A stretch of DNA of 64,000 nucleotides, taken from NCBI GenBank assembly GCA_963971575.1, contig OZ020616.1, positions 33,522,306-33,586,305 of the forward strand, given 5' to 3'. Shown here in pieces: positions 11,944 through 23,009 of the stretch. Every line of letters begins with the position of its first letter. Position 1 is the stretch's first letter. A program made the translations under genes and the position numbers. Source of the DNA: Liopterus haemorrhoidalis (lineage: Eukaryota; Arthropoda; Insecta; Coleoptera; Dytiscidae). A model generated the notes under the pieces. That model made no database searches, had not been told where the DNA came from, and worked only from the letters and a program-made list of their open reading frames with translations.

Positions 11944-13435
11944 ACAGCTGAAAGCAACACCCGTGAACATAAATATTAGTTAACGAACTGCGCCAAAAAT
12001 ATACCAGAAAGTTGAAAGTTTTTATGATTATGTTAATAAGGTACTAAAAGAAATTATTATAATAATTGTGTGGGAGACTTTGATCTGGGAGCTATAAATG
12101 GCAGAGGAACCAGACTCATTCAATTTTATGAGGAGAAAGACTCTTCAAACTCCCTCCCAAGAAATACATAGAAATCAACAGCAGACGCAGAAGAAAATAT
12201 TATTAGAAACCTGAATTTATTCATGTGTCCAGACGTTTTCGAAACAGTATAAAGTGGGTTGAAATGTACCCAGGTGCATATGTCGGATCAGATCCCAATA
12301 CTCTCTTTGTAAGTTTGAAAATTAACTTAAAGATAGTAACAAAATGTCTAAAGAAGATATCTCTAATAGATACTCAAATGTTGAAACAAGATCCAGTGGA
12401 AAAAAAGGCTACAGAATCACTGAATAATAAACAACAATACTGACTGGAAACACAAAAAATTTGTATGCGTAGAAGAATTGTAAATACATATAAAAAGCAT
12501 TGTAGTGGAAACAAAAACATTGAAGTGAAGAAATCTAAAGGCTACTTCAAAAAGTGTTCTAAATTTTAAAGTTACATGAGTCACGTTTTGAAGATCTCAA
12601 GAATCGTACATGGTCGAATCTACAAAAATGTGAAGAAGCAATGAATTGCTGTGGTACACGTGAGGCACTTTGACTAACTCAATAGTACAGAGACCACAAT
12701 CACGACGTTTACTCATGCTTCATAGACTATGAAATGGCATTTGACTGAATCAAGTATGCTAAACTTATAGATAAATTGAAGAATATCGAATTGCTGGCAA
12801 AGATCTCAGGATTATTTTGCATCTCTATTGGACTCAAGATTATGTACTCGCGTCGAAAACCAAAACAGCGAGAAGATCCAAATTCAACAAACCGTTCGCC
12901 AGGGATACATTTTATCACCTGTATTGTTCAACATATACTCTAGGCAATCTTTGATGAAGCACTATATAGACGAAGTGAAGACACTATATCAATGGTTATA
13001 TCATAAATAACATTCGTTACGCAGAGGGCTCTATGTTACTGGTAGAAAAGATTATCTACAGACCTTGGTTAAAAGAATAAAAGATACTAGTGAAGCACAT
13101 GGCCTGAAAATAAACACAAAAAAGCCCAAATACAAAGTAATCAGCAAGGAAACCATCTAATGATACCAATAGGAATGATAATAGCGAACGAAGAAATCGA
13201 AAGGGTGCACACCTATAGATATCTTCGATACAAACTAAACGATTATTGGGAAGCTTCTACCAAAATTAATAGCCGCATAGAAATGACGTAAATGTATTTG
13301 GTAGGATGAGAATTCTCATAACTTGTCGTGATCCAAGTTTGTCGCTGAGAATGCGATAGTCAAAGTAAAATGTATTTCCTATTCTTTTATATGGTGTGGA
13401 AGTATGGTCCATGACACAAAAAGCATGTCGTAGAG

Positions 13436-14643
13436 CAGGGGTCGGGGAACAGGGGTAAATTACCCCAAATGGGGTAAAAACGAAATTCTTAGGGGTAATG
13501 TGATATTAATAGATATAAATGATATAAATACAAAAAAAAATCATATAAAGTGCGTTTCTAAATACGATAGCAAATTGACGTCTATTTCGTGAGTTATGTA
13601 AAGATGGCGAGGCCGAGTACACAGACCTGCTGTACCATACAGAAATAAGATGGTTTTCACGGGGAAATATACTCAACCGATTGTGGGCTCTTAAAAATGA
13701 AATCAAAAGTTTTATAATAGGCCAAAATCATGTTCTGTCACTAAAAGTTCACAAGTTCTTCATGGCTTGCATGCTCGTTTATTTAGTAGATATTTTTGAG
13801 CATGTCAACATACCTAATAAAGAATTACAAGGGAAGGAAATCACGATAATATCTGCCAATGAAAAATTGTCAGCGTTTGGTTCGAAGATTTCCTACTGGA
13901 AACAAAAAGCTAATCAAAACAAGATAGCTGCTTTTCAAAAATTAGCTTTGTTTTTAGAAGATTCGAATGATACTCGTTTTGAGGACATCAAGGTCACAAT
14001 CAACAAACATCTTGGCAACCTAAAAGACCATTCGCTCAATATTTCCCAGAACTTGATTTAAGTACAGTGAGTTGGGTTATAGATCCTTTTAAATGACAAA
14101 TGTCTGACGTGCCAGAAGAGCCACAAGGGTTGCCTGAGACACTTTGGAACTGAGATCAAATAATGAAGCACGTATAGAACTTGAAAACAAAACCGATCTG
14201 TTACATTTTTGGATGTCAAGGGCCGTAAAGTCTTTTAAAATTGTTCATGAGGAGGCAATTAAAAAGTTGTTCCCATTTGCAATAACTTATCTCTGTGAAC
14301 AAGGATTTTCCATTCTAACGAACATTAAAAAGAAACAAAGAAATCGACTGGACTCCAAAGACTGTATCCAAGTCGCACTAACTTCAAAAAGTCCCGATTT
14401 TGATGTTATTATATCAAAAATTTAACAACATAATTTCTCCAAATAAAGTATTTTTTGTTATAAAAAAATATAATTTTATAGCATTATTTTATATATTTTA
14501 TGTTAATTAATATGTAAATTCGAAAGAATTCAATAAATCCTTCAATGTAAATAATCTATGATTTTTTTTACAAACCAAGGGGGTAACGTCGGTGTAAAGA
14601 AATATATTTCTTGGTAATGGGTAAAAATGTTCCCCGACCCCTG
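13436..14643 (+). mobile_element. hAT transposon, complete ends, nested in a LINE
   Basis: Perfect 16-bp inverted ends CAGGGGTCGGGGAACA / TGTTCCCCGACCCCTG and a perfect 8-bp target duplication TCGTAGAG (13428-13435, 14644-14651). Length 1208 bp. It contains only the C-terminal half of a hAT transposase, so it is an internally deleted derivative. It splits the 3' part of the LINE reverse-transcriptase gene. Confidence 0.95.
13582..14425 (+). pseudogene. hAT transposase C-terminal half
   Basis: Frame open from about 13582 reads YTDLLYHTEIRWFSRGN then LWALKNEIKSF, typical of ZBED5/SCAND3-like hAT transposases. It runs to a stop at 14061. A second frame continues DLSTVSWVIDPF and, from 14144, LENKTDLLHFWMS and PFAITYLCEQGFSILTNIKKK, the hAT dimerisation domain near the C-terminus. 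The enzyme would normally excise the element using its RNase-H-like core, whose N-terminal half is missing here. One frameshift near 14060 separates the two parts. Not functional. Confidence 0.85.
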
Positions 14644-14959
14644 TCGTAGAGTGTCTGCTTTTTAGATATAGACGTACAGACGCAGCCTAAAAATATTTTA
14701 GGTAGACCATGTAAAAGACGAAGAGTTCTCTACTTTATGAATACGGAGTTAAAAATTATGTTCACCATCAATAACGGAAACTTGCATACTTTGGACTTGC
14801 GAAATAAAAAATACCATCTTTTTCAATTGATAATGCAAGGAAAAATTCATGGTCTACAAACTGTGAGTCTATTCCGAAGTGCCATGTCTAAAATTAAAAT
14901 TGTCATGCTGTTAGCCAACCTTTATCGTGGAGATAACACTTGAAAAAAAAAAAAAAAAT

Positions 14960-16160
14960 ATGATACAAATGTATTCTGAGGGAAAATAAATTGATTAAAA
15001 GAGAACAATCAATGACATAATGACACAAATTTTGTAAACTATTATCGGTTATTTAAAATCCACCATATTTTCATTGATATTAGGTTTGGATCATTACAAG
15101 TAAAGTATTGAAGAGACTAGGATACACTCCCAAACTCCATTTGACTACGCACGAGTGTTAAATTGAATCAATACGCTTTAAAGATTTTTGAAATTGCAAC
15201 TTGTGCAAATAACAAAGCCCAACAGTTTTAAAGATTTACAGTATTATTAACGTGCACGTCAAATACAAGTTTATTATGCAAGTTATACTTGTATCAAGTT
15301 ATATCTCTTACACGGGTAAAAGTTGAGTTACCGAGTTTAAAATTGAAGTTTATTAAATTTCTGTTTCTAGAGAATTTTGTACGAAAGCATTTATTTTCAA
15401 TACTACCATTCGATTCTTTGGGTAAATTACAGTCATCATAATTTTTTGCCCTACTTGTTCACACGTCGCCTTTTCGGGAAAAATCGTATTCCCTCCTTTT
15501 TGATACACCTGTATACGACCTGATATCAAAGTCAAACATATAAGTATAGAATTGTTAATTTTATTGAAGTATTTACAAACATGGGTGTAAATTGCATTGG
15601 TTTACTCTCTTCTACTCATAGTTCTTAAGATTTACTCAGAAAAAGATATAGGTCAGTCGTTTATCAACGCAGTTGGTCATTTGTGTCATAAGTTCAATGA
15701 CAAACTTAGTGGCGAAAAAATAACTAAATCGATTTTTTTTTTGCATGTGAATTATAAGCTAATATTGTTCGTCACTCTTTTATTTTACTAAACTAAAACA
15801 TACCTTTTGAAGTCATATTTAGTTTATGTTCGATAGTCATTTTGAAGATTTACAAATTTATAAAGTGTTTATTCAATATAGGGACATTTGTATTGGTATC
15901 GCTAAATAAAACGATGTTTACATTTGACATTTTATAATACGCTCTGAGGTGTTTTGATACTTGTTCACGTATCTAACTTATAGTAATTTCTAAAAACCTT
16001 TTTTATTTAGTTTGTTGTTTATTTAGCAGTTTTGTGTTTAGTTATATATTTTCTTATAGATATCTTATAGATTTCCATTTGATATTGTGTGTAGTGCATA
16101 GCTTTTTAGGTTAAATTCAACGTATTTCTATTTTCTTTTCTTTGATTATATTTTTGGATG
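14960..16160. other. Intronic DNA, one shared repeat only
   Basis: Apart from the repeat at 15375-15520 I recognise nothing. A plus-strand open stretch 15597-15791 has no family resemblance. Confidence 0.4.
15375..15520. repeat. Dispersed repeat, copy 2 (partner at 10548)
   Basis: Same ordered words as 10548-10690. The minus strand reads GGNTIFPEKATCEQ and VIYPKNRMVVLK without a stop, better preserved than copy 1. Confidence 0.55.
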
Positions 16161-16309
16161 ACATCAGCCCTTTTTAGGAAAAACTGAATAGTGATTTACA
16201 TAAATAAAAAAAAAAATCAAGACCCGGGCCCCGCAGTTAGCCCAGGCCCCGGTAATTTGTACCAGCTTTCCCCGTCTGTCACCGGTCCTGGTTCCGGAAT
16301 GAATAGGTT

Positions 16310-16455
16310 TCAAAAATTTAAAGTATTTATAGATTTTTTCGAATATTTTTTCAAACACATTTAATTTTGAGATAAGACGGTAACTCTCAACTAAGTTCCT
16401 TCCTCCATTTTTGTAGACAGGTAATGTTGTAGACATGCACCCAAAATTCTTTTGG
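16310..16455 (-). pseudogene. LINE reverse transcriptase fragment
   Basis: Minus strand reads LPVYKNGGRNLVESYRLIS then KLNVFEKIFEKI, the start of a LINE reverse-transcriptase domain (usually VFK-G-...-NYRPIS-L-...-KIFEK). Roughly 45 residues, no other part of the element nearby on this strand. Confidence 0.6.
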
Positions 16456-16534
16456 AGGGGAGACTCAGAATCCAAAATTGTTTCTTAGGGGGACAGGTGA
16501 TAAACAAGTTTCGTGGGAGGCGACTCAAGTTCAA

Positions 16535-17140
16535 TTAAAAAAATCAGCTGTGGGCCCCACAGGACCGACCGCCATCACAAAGTACTTATTATATTCTAGC
16601 AGCAGAATAGTTATTATTGTAAAAGACAGTAACGTATTATTTTACGTTGACAATTTCATAAGCTGTATTTATAATTTGCGATAACCATGGAAACGCACCT
16701 GCATACATACAAAAAGAAATGTCTCAAATTAAAGTTGTTAGTTATTGCTGTTATAGCAACTTTTGTTAGATAATTTTTTTCGAAATATTTCTCTGTTGTG
16801 AAATATTCGCAAAAATTTTAAAACCGACACGAGTAAAATCCCATTTCTAGTTAACCGATTTTTACCAAAAGTTGATCAACTCGTGCCATTGATGTCAAAA
16901 GCTTAAATATGAAGTTTCATAAAAATCCTTTCAGCCAAATTTGCTCTGCACGTGTACACAGACCGACCGACAGACAGACAGATAGACAGACAGCCAGACA
17001 GACCGACAGACATCATGCTAAAAATAGTCAAAATGTTATGTAGGGACCTAAATTCGTGGAAATCCATCGAAATCTCGAAATGTCAAAATCGGTATGATCA
17101 CAACACCTCCCTTATATATGTTGGCGGTCGGTAAAAATGT
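16535..17140 (+). repeat. GACA-containing repeat family B, copy 1
   Basis: Shares its whole length with 32606-33103 and parts with 32265-32605 and 60108-60400. Landmarks in order: CTGTGGGCCCCACAGG hairpin near the start, CCATGGAAACG, a TTGATCAACTCGTGCCATTG core, CTCTGCACGTGTACACAGAC, a degenerate (GACA/GACC)n run at 16961-17008, and a closing TATATATGTTGGCGGTCGG. No coding. The central RGAC microsatellite resembles non-autonomous Helentron-type elements (mini-me, pearl), an inference. Confidence 0.75.
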
Positions 17141-17149
17141 GTGCCTTAA

Positions 17150-17345
17150 AAACGTGTTTTTTGGGTGTTTGGTGGAACTCAAGCCCGCGAGCTCCCACGA
17201 ATGTGTGTCTAGGTGCAACGAAGTTAGTTAGTTAGTTAAAATTTTTGGCGCACAACTACATTGGCTATTTGCACCTAACGCAGCCCATCTAAATGACTCA
17301 GGGGGTACAACGAAGTCTTTTTCCCATTCTAAGGGACATCTTCCT
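17150..17345. repeat. SINE-like stretch
   Basis: Contains (TTAG)n at 17223-17238 next to TTTTGGCGCACAACTACATTGG, which looks like a SINE tail on the minus strand. No A or B box was identified and no target duplication found. Confidence 0.3.
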
Positions 17346-17425
17346 TAATTTTCTTGCTTAAACAGTGCAGAATCCTCTTAATACATAAATTAATAAATAA
17401 AAATATTATATTGTGTATAACTTAC

Positions 17426-17619
17426 CCATTAAATAATATGTGAAACCCAGTCTATTACTTCTATAAACTAAAACTACTCCTCTTTCATCTTCGTGCGTCA
17501 GGTACATGGAAGGACTGATCATTTTCGGATACGTGAATCTAAACTGCATGTGAATGTTGTCCACATTGTGTAAAAAGTCTGTGAAAAATCTCCCTGTTGC
17601 TTTTATCGTCGCGTCGTAA
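17426..17619 (-). CDS. Gyc89D-like: Soluble guanylate cyclase, H-NOX domain exon (C-terminal half)
   Basis: Internal coding exon of 194 bp on the minus strand: acceptor ending CATAG, donor GTAAG, one base to finish the previous Gly codon, 64 codons, and one base left over. The peptide runs from YDATIKATGRFF through VDNIHMQFRFTYPKM to LVYRSNRLGFTYYLM. Family landmarks visible: the His of NIH sits where the proximal haem-ligand histidine of H-NOX proteins lies, YRSNR fits the Y-x-S-x-R haem-propionate motif, and FTYPKM-SPSM is the stretch conserved in Gyc-89D proteins. It joins in phase to the exon at 35900-36099. The rest of H-NOX, the HNOBA/coiled-coil region and the cyclase domain must be encoded further left; I did not find them in 1-17425. 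Open frame, intact splice sites and retained haem residues argue for a live gene rather than a pseudogene. Exact paralogue is inferred. Confidence 0.88.
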
Positions 17620-18221
17620 CTATGAATTTAAAATGTAACATTTTTATAATTCTATTACATAAAATTAAATTTACACTGAATTAAATGCATAAATTGTAAC
17701 AACTAGAACATTTTTAAATGAATATTAAGTATAACAGTTCAGCGGAGCGAGATTGTCATTTTATGTTAGTAAACTGTATGCACTTTTTTACCATTGCAAG
17801 TAAAAACTGTGATTGTATATATTGAAAAATAAAATATGAAGAAAGAAAAGTGTAAAGTATAAAAAGAGTGAATATTCAATATGATTCTCGCATCCACCAT
17901 GTAAGTTCTTTTCATAACATACTTCGGTATTTCCAGTTCACTAGAAAAATACATATTTTACAAATCTACAAATAAAACCTATACATTATGTAAAATGGTG
18001 TGCATGTTATGTTCAATTAACGTGGTAGATGTGTTCCAGAAGTTACCGCGCTACTCTTCTCGGGTAAAGCGAATTTGACTACGCATAACTTGTATATGTT
18101 CATACATTATTTTCAAGATATAAGTTCGTAGTGAAATAACATCTAGCGCAGTTTTTTCCAACATTTTTGTCTACGCAACACACTTACTAATATAAGTATA
18201 TGTTGTCGACCTCAGAAGTAT
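17620..18221. other. Intronic DNA next to the exon acceptor
   Basis: Holds the branch/acceptor region of the H-NOX exon (T/C-rich side weak) and nothing else recognised. Confidence 0.45.
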
Positions 18222-18278
18222 GAATAGTTTATTAGATTCCGGGATAATAGGTCAGGAACAAAGAATTACTCCGTATTG

Positions 18279-18325
18279 ACGTAAAACTAGTTTCGATAAA
18301 CTTATATTATCTTCTTCAGTTACAC
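18279..18325 (-). ncRNA. Hammerhead-ribozyme-like motif in the Penelope terminal region
   Basis: Minus strand contains the core CTGAAGA (18313-18319, fits CUGANGA) and GAAA (18291-18294). Between them GATAA and TTATC can form stem II with a bulged A. After GAAA the palindrome CTAG within ACTAGT gives a minimal stem III, then T as cleavage base, and TTAC pairs with GTAA before the core as stem I. This order is a type I hammerhead with a tiny stem III, as reported for Penelope-like elements. Activity is unproven. Confidence 0.6.
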
Positions 18326-18706
18326 TACATATTTTAGGAATTATACAATAAATTAGTCAATTGTGTCTTAATTAAACATAAAACTTACTCAATAATGGTA
18401 GATATATTTTAAGTGATGTGAGTAGTCCTCCCTTAAATGAGGGTGGATAATAAAAAAATGTCATATTATTATAGAATATTTTAAAAACAAATAAAAAACC
18501 AGATTAAAAACACTATAAAGTCATAAAATATTAAGTATCACAGATTAATAAATATTATGAAATAAATTACAGTAAAATAGACAAAAATCAATCACAAAAT
18601 ATCACAGAATTAACATGGAAGCAAATTAACCTAGCTGACTAACATTGTGAAACAGACTGCAGCAACATTAACGGAGATAAAAAAAATAATAAACTAGTTA
18701 AGACAA

Positions 18707-19493
18707 TCAGAAATTCAAATAAAACGCGCGTATAGATTTATTATCTTTTATACAGCTGATGACGTAGTCATAACAATTGTGCAAATTGGTAGTGTCTTGT
18801 TGGACATTAATATTATTTTTATTAGATTTTATGTATATCATTTCTTTTATAAGTCTTTTATAATAATTATTTTCAGTGTCTAAAAAAAGATAATTTTCAA
18901 AGTCAAAATTATGATTTTTTTCAGTAATGTGTAAAGGAATAGGAAGTTGTTTTAAATTTCTAACATCTTGTTTGTGTTGTGATATGCATTTTTTTACATA
19001 CTGGCAAGTCTGTCCTGTGTATATCGACAAACAATCGTTACATTGAATTGTGTAAATGACATTAATATCTTTATCTCTATTATCTTTATCTTTTATCCTA
19101 GAAAATAGTAGGTTCACTGTTTTGTGATATTTGTACGTGATTTTTATCTTTGAGTTATTAAATAATTTTTTTATACAAGGTGTTAAATTCTTAACGTAAG
19201 GTAATGAACAGTATGTAATGGGAGTATTATCAATACTATTTTTTATTCTTTCTGTATTTAATATATTATTGGCTAATGATTTCCGGAATTTGTTATATAA
19301 GAATATGGAATACATGTTGTCTGACCCCATCCTGAAAATCCGGATGTGTTAAGCTTAAGGCTGTATTTTTTAAATTGTAGGCTGCATTTATTTTTTGTGA
19401 ATTTATATGAAGAGATGTAAATTTAATAAACCTATCTGAAGTTATTTCTTTCTTATACCATTTAGTTTTAAGTTTATTGTTATGTCTCATCAC
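18707..19493 (-). pseudogene. Penelope-like protein: RT C-terminus plus GIY-YIG endonuclease
   Basis: In Penelope-like elements this protein copies RNA and nicks the target with a GIY-YIG nuclease. The first frame (19493-19293) reads KWYKKEITSDRF, FTSLHINSQKINAAYNL, ALSLTHPDF, the end of the reverse transcriptase. A one-frame shift near 19330 leads to a 207-residue open frame. Within it VIYTIQCNDCLSIYTGQT is the GIY-YIG signature (YIGQT changed to YTGQT), with the pair of Cys, QHKQDV and KNHNFDFENY giving the CCHH arrangement typical of this group; LFLDTENNYYKRLIKEMIYI carries the conserved Glu region. The frame shift and missing N-terminal RT make it non-autonomous, yet the endonuclease frame is intact. 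Confidence 0.85.
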
Positions 19494-19829
19494 CGTAATG
19501 TTAAGGAAATGAGTAAATGAGTAATGAGTAAATGAGTATTTTTTTGTTCCTGACCTATTATCCCGGAATCTAATAAACTATTCGCACTTAGTAATCCTTA
19601 GGAACAAAATATAATTAAGGTCTTAGGAACATAATAATAATTCCACAAGATGTTTAAATATATTTTAGTTATTTTTTGGTACATAGACGCATCTTAAACA
19701 AGAAACACCATTTAGTTTTCAAAATTCTCTGTGGACACTGTCCATATAATTACGATGGATTTCTTGAAAAGATATTCATGAAATGATTTTTAATTTTGAT
19801 GTGACTTTCAACTGCCAAAATGACGTGGT

Positions 19830-20260
19830 ATGTTTTACCAATTCACGAGAAGTTTGTGATAAAGCACCGACGATCCAGAGGGGCCATTACCCTGCTTCAA
19901 TTATAGTTTGATGGGCCGGGAGCTATGTTGCCACCAAGAAGCTTAATTTTTACGAGAAAGGGGTAAAAACGTTGATCAAATTCTATTAGAAAAACGTGCT
20001 GAAGTCGATAGTTAAAGAACTGAACAACTCCCTGTTCGCTGTTCACCATAGTTTTAACCTCAACTCACAAGACTACAAATTATGGCCCCTGCTTGGCTTG
20101 ACATGGCTTGCAAGAAGAGACACCCTAAATCGGTAGTCTAAAGCGCTCCCCGATGAAGGCAGTGGAGGATTTTTCTTTAGAAACCCTTCGTAATTCTATA
20201 GACGTGTGGTCACAGACACCTAAGCGCTGTGTAACGACCCGAAGTGTTCATATTGAAAAC
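19830..20260 (+). pseudogene. Tc1/mariner-type transposase fragment, heavily decayed
   Basis: Broken frames read VKELNNSLFAVHHSFNLN, DYKLWPLLG and AVEDFSLETLRNSIDVW, matching the end of a Tc1/mariner-superfamily transposase in which NPLDY-W-LE carries the last catalytic region and SLETLRNSID lies near the C-terminus. The catalytic Asp before YKLW is retained. Frameshifts occur about every 40 codons. No terminal repeats were found. Confidence 0.5.
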
Positions 20261-20479
20261 TGATTGGTGTGTATTGTTTCAGATACATCTATAATAGAAA
20301 ATTAAAATACCTTTAAGCATTTTAAGCATTTAAGGAATTTCAGTCAAAATTTTGTAAACAGTATTCATGGCAAGACTAGGTAAATGAGTGGCAGTGGCAA
20401 CAGTTCCCATTTCCACATACAGTAGCGAATCTAGGAATGAAAGCAGAATTCTGGCTTGGCTATATTCGCAATGAAGATA

Positions 20480-20690
20480 TAAGGAAAAAATAGAACATCT
20501 CTCCCAAGCTAGATAAAATCTCGAAGGAATGCCCAATTGCAGGATTCCTAAGCAAGCGCTGTTGTATAAAGAAGAAATTATCATTTTTAGTTTTATTCAT
20601 GTTTTTTTAAACCGTGACACTCTTAGAACTGAACAGTGACACAGCAAAGTGTTGTGACACACTAGTTGGAAAGTACTGATCTAGCATATA
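20480..20690. repeat. LINE scrap followed by a hAT-type terminus
   Basis: Plus strand near 20500-20575 reads LEGMPNCRIPKQALLYK, like a LINE tail (GHV-RMP-..-PK-AL). From 20615 to 20690 the sequence, read in reverse, starts CTAGATCAGTACTTTCC and continues with two GTGTGTCAC-type words, like a hAT end. The opposite end was not found. Confidence 0.35.
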
Positions 20691-21029
20691 GGTTCCCAAT
20701 AATATTTATTTTGCATCATAAAACAATGTAGAGTATGTATCGGGAAAAAAATTAAAATCTCTTATCTAAGTCATTATAAAAAATAAAAAATATAACTCAT
20801 TACAAAATTAAGAAACATCAACAAACTTTTTATTTACCGAATATACATAAATCGACCATGATCTGTATTTATAACTAACAAAAATAAGCGTTTATAGTTT
20901 GAATTCTAAGGAAATTGTTAATCTCTTAAATTGGTAAAATATGTGAACTGTAAAGAGACTGTAAAAATTCAAGGTCAGAATATTAAAATTAACATTTTTA
21001 TTGAGTACTACCCTATTACTGTTTCATTT
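20691..21029. other. Intronic DNA, nothing recognised
   Basis: AT-rich, no structure identified. Confidence 0.4.
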
Positions 21030-21300
21030 CTTTCTACAGTATAGCAACAGCAAAGACTAAGTTTGTCAGGACATGTGACCCATCTGTAATTAGACGAGAA
21101 CCAAAAATAGCCTATAAAGAGAAATAGTTACCACAGAAAAAGGAAGTCCAAAGGAAAGATGGATTAATGTGGATCGAAAAAAATCTGGAATAAACAGGTG
21201 TAAGAAACTAGGGAAACAAGGTGGGAGACAGATAGCAGGAGAGAACAGTTGTTCAACAAGTCATGGACCTGCTAGGCCTGCACTGTATTCCTAGTATGAA
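21030..21300 (+). pseudogene. LINE C-terminal fragment
   Basis: Plus-strand frames read LSGHVTHL, TTEKGSPKERWINV and NSCSTSHGPAR, the GHV ... GRP-RWI tail of LINE proteins. A related scrap at 21423-21510 (LEMWIHSRMLKITSAARQT) is the upstream EMWIYRRMLKI block and may be from another copy, since the order is reversed. Confidence 0.45.
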
Positions 21301-21510
21301 ATTCTGCTTGTCTTGGATTTATTCAGCGATTAATCAGTAAATAAATGCTGTATATGGTTGGATTTGCTTTAAGATATTGAGTCCTGAACATTAAAAATAT
21401 CAAAAATAAATAAAATAGAACACTAGAAATGTGGATTCACAGTCGCATGCTGAAGATAACTTCAGCTGCTCGACAAACTAAACAGCAATATTTAGCTGGC
21501 TAGTATGGTT

Positions 21511-22015
21511 GAAAAACTAATGTTCAATAATGATAAAAGAAATACATAAATAAATGAAAATAAAAAAGAGCAAATTCAAAGAGCTAATGTCGAACGTCCA
21601 CTGTTTACAACAATAAAGTGAGAATTTTGTCATAGATGTACGTGAACGGGAAAGTAGACATCCGAAGTTAATAGGACACTTGCTTCCAGGAATGAAATGG
21701 ATTTTAAAATGTCGGTTAAGTATTCTATCTAGCAGCAGACCATGAGGCTCTCACCGTACTTACTGCCAACGTTAGGGGAATTTCGTATGGCATATAAAAG
21801 GAGAAGATGAAGATTCAATCAATTCAGTGGCGTGAAACACAAAATAGCCGAAAAAAAAACCATTGATAAAATGATATTGGATTTTTAAAATGGAATTATT
21901 GGAAAAAATACATTACACCGCCAGCAAAACCATCGTATTGTATTTTTAAACGCAGCGTATGTTCTTCTTTTTCTTCCATGTTTATTGGCTTGAATTTGTA
22001 TTCATACCTACTTTA
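21511..22015. other. Intronic DNA
   Basis: A CAGTGGCGTGAAACAC word at 21824 looks like a lone hAT end. No partner seen. Nothing else recognised. Confidence 0.35.
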
Positions 22016-22337
22016 CTCTGTTTACAGAGAACGTGCAGCTACCACAAACATTAGAACTACGTTACTCTTGTTCTGATTGGATGAAAAGACATTTAAATCA
22101 CTTTTAATGTATTTTCGTCCAATCACAGCGATTCATGGTGGACTTACTATGATCTACTCTGTTTGCAGAAAACGTGCAGTCAACGTAAACATTAGAACTC
22201 GGTTACTCTTGTTCTGATTGGACGAAAAGATATTTAAATCACGTTTTACTAAGTTTGTCAGGACATGTGAATGTCCTTTGTCCAATCATAGTAAGAGTTC
22301 TGATGTTTATATGGACTCCACATTCTCTGCGAACAGG
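22016..22337. repeat. Inverted-repeat element with an internal direct duplication
   Basis: A unit of about 125 bp starting CTCTGTTTACAGAGAACGTG (22015) is repeated directly at about 22153 (CTCTGTTTGCAGAAAACGTG). The far end (22285-22337) is the same unit in inverse orientation, ending GCGAACAGG. So the element has roughly 55-bp inverted ends and one extra internal copy. No target duplication was identified. Class unknown. Confidence 0.6.
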
Positions 22338-23009
22338 ATTCAGGCACTACCAAGGGCTTTATGATCGTCGACTAAAGCGTCTAGCTATCAAATACTTATT
22401 ATTAAGAATATAAGTAAAATAAAGGTATTCCAGAATGTTTTTAAAGCTTCATATTAATGATATTAATGAAGATTGGTATAAATCGATCTACGATATTTTC
22501 CGACAATTACATTTTGTACTAGAATGGCATATTCGAAACCAACCAGCATCATAAAATAAATGTTGCGTAGGTTACTCAAAGTAACCATAACTATTTTTAA
22601 AACAAAATTAATGAACGTGTATTTATGTCTTATGTCTATAAGGAGCAGTTTACTTTTTATTACCGTACTAGAAATTCTCTGAACTAATTAGTTTTTATTG
22701 CTTTCAGATACGTTTGTATTCAGTACTCAATGAAACTAAGAAAACTCAATTACGCCATTGCTACAGAAATCTATATAATATTGATAAAGTTAGATATGCA
22801 TCAGTTCATTTTGACTGATCATATTAGCATGTCAATTGCTGCAAGGATTTAAATTAATATATAGTTTGAACACAAGTAACATCCTTGTATGGCAGTAGCG
22901 CTCGCCATGGACCATTTTTTATTTATTTTTTTCTTCAAATAATAGCTGAAGTATTTTTCATGCCTGAATCTGAAACTTAGATAAGAATAGTAGAAATTAG
23001 AATAGTTAC
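22338..23009. other. Intronic DNA, nothing recognised
   Basis: No coding frame or terminal repeat recognised. Confidence 0.4.

Larger units (their letters stand above)
11240..14959 (+). pseudogene. LINE (RTE-like) endonuclease-reverse transcriptase, doubly interrupted
   Basis: A near full-length but decayed LINE protein gene. The endonuclease starts around 11270 (MKIKILGVSKIRW, then NEQINGVAVFVSQKIEV), is broken by a truncated LINE at 11484-11943, and resumes near 12005 with FYDYVNKVLKE and VGDFDLGAINGRGTRLIQF. Reverse transcriptase follows: FIDYE-AFD near 12720, QTVRQGYILSPVLFN near 12887, NIRYAEGS (the YADD region, mutated) near 13010, GLKINTKK near 13105. A hAT element interrupts at 13436-14643. 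The C-terminal block LRNKKYHLFQLIMQGKIHG then appears near 14797 and an A-run near 14943-14959 marks the 3' end. The many stops show it is long dead. RTE-like placement is by motif memory. Confidence 0.8.
1..17425 (-). other. Downstream intron of the guanylate cyclase gene (partial)
   Basis: Begins with the GTAAG donor at 17425. The rest of the cyclase (HNOBA, catalytic domain) should follow on the minus strand, but nothing resembling DVFPF or the cyclase core was seen before position 1. Contents are transposable elements, listed separately. Confidence 0.5.
18222..19583 (-). mobile_element. Penelope-like retroelement, truncated, with inverted terminal repeats
   Basis: A perfect 41-bp inverted repeat (18222-18262 and 19543-19583) encloses a minus-strand frame with a Penelope-type reverse-transcriptase tail and GIY-YIG endonuclease, plus a hammerhead-like motif beside the left repeat. 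Inverted or tandem pseudo-LTRs and GIY-YIG enzymes are hallmarks of Penelope-like elements. The 5' part of the reverse transcriptase is missing. Confidence 0.85.
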
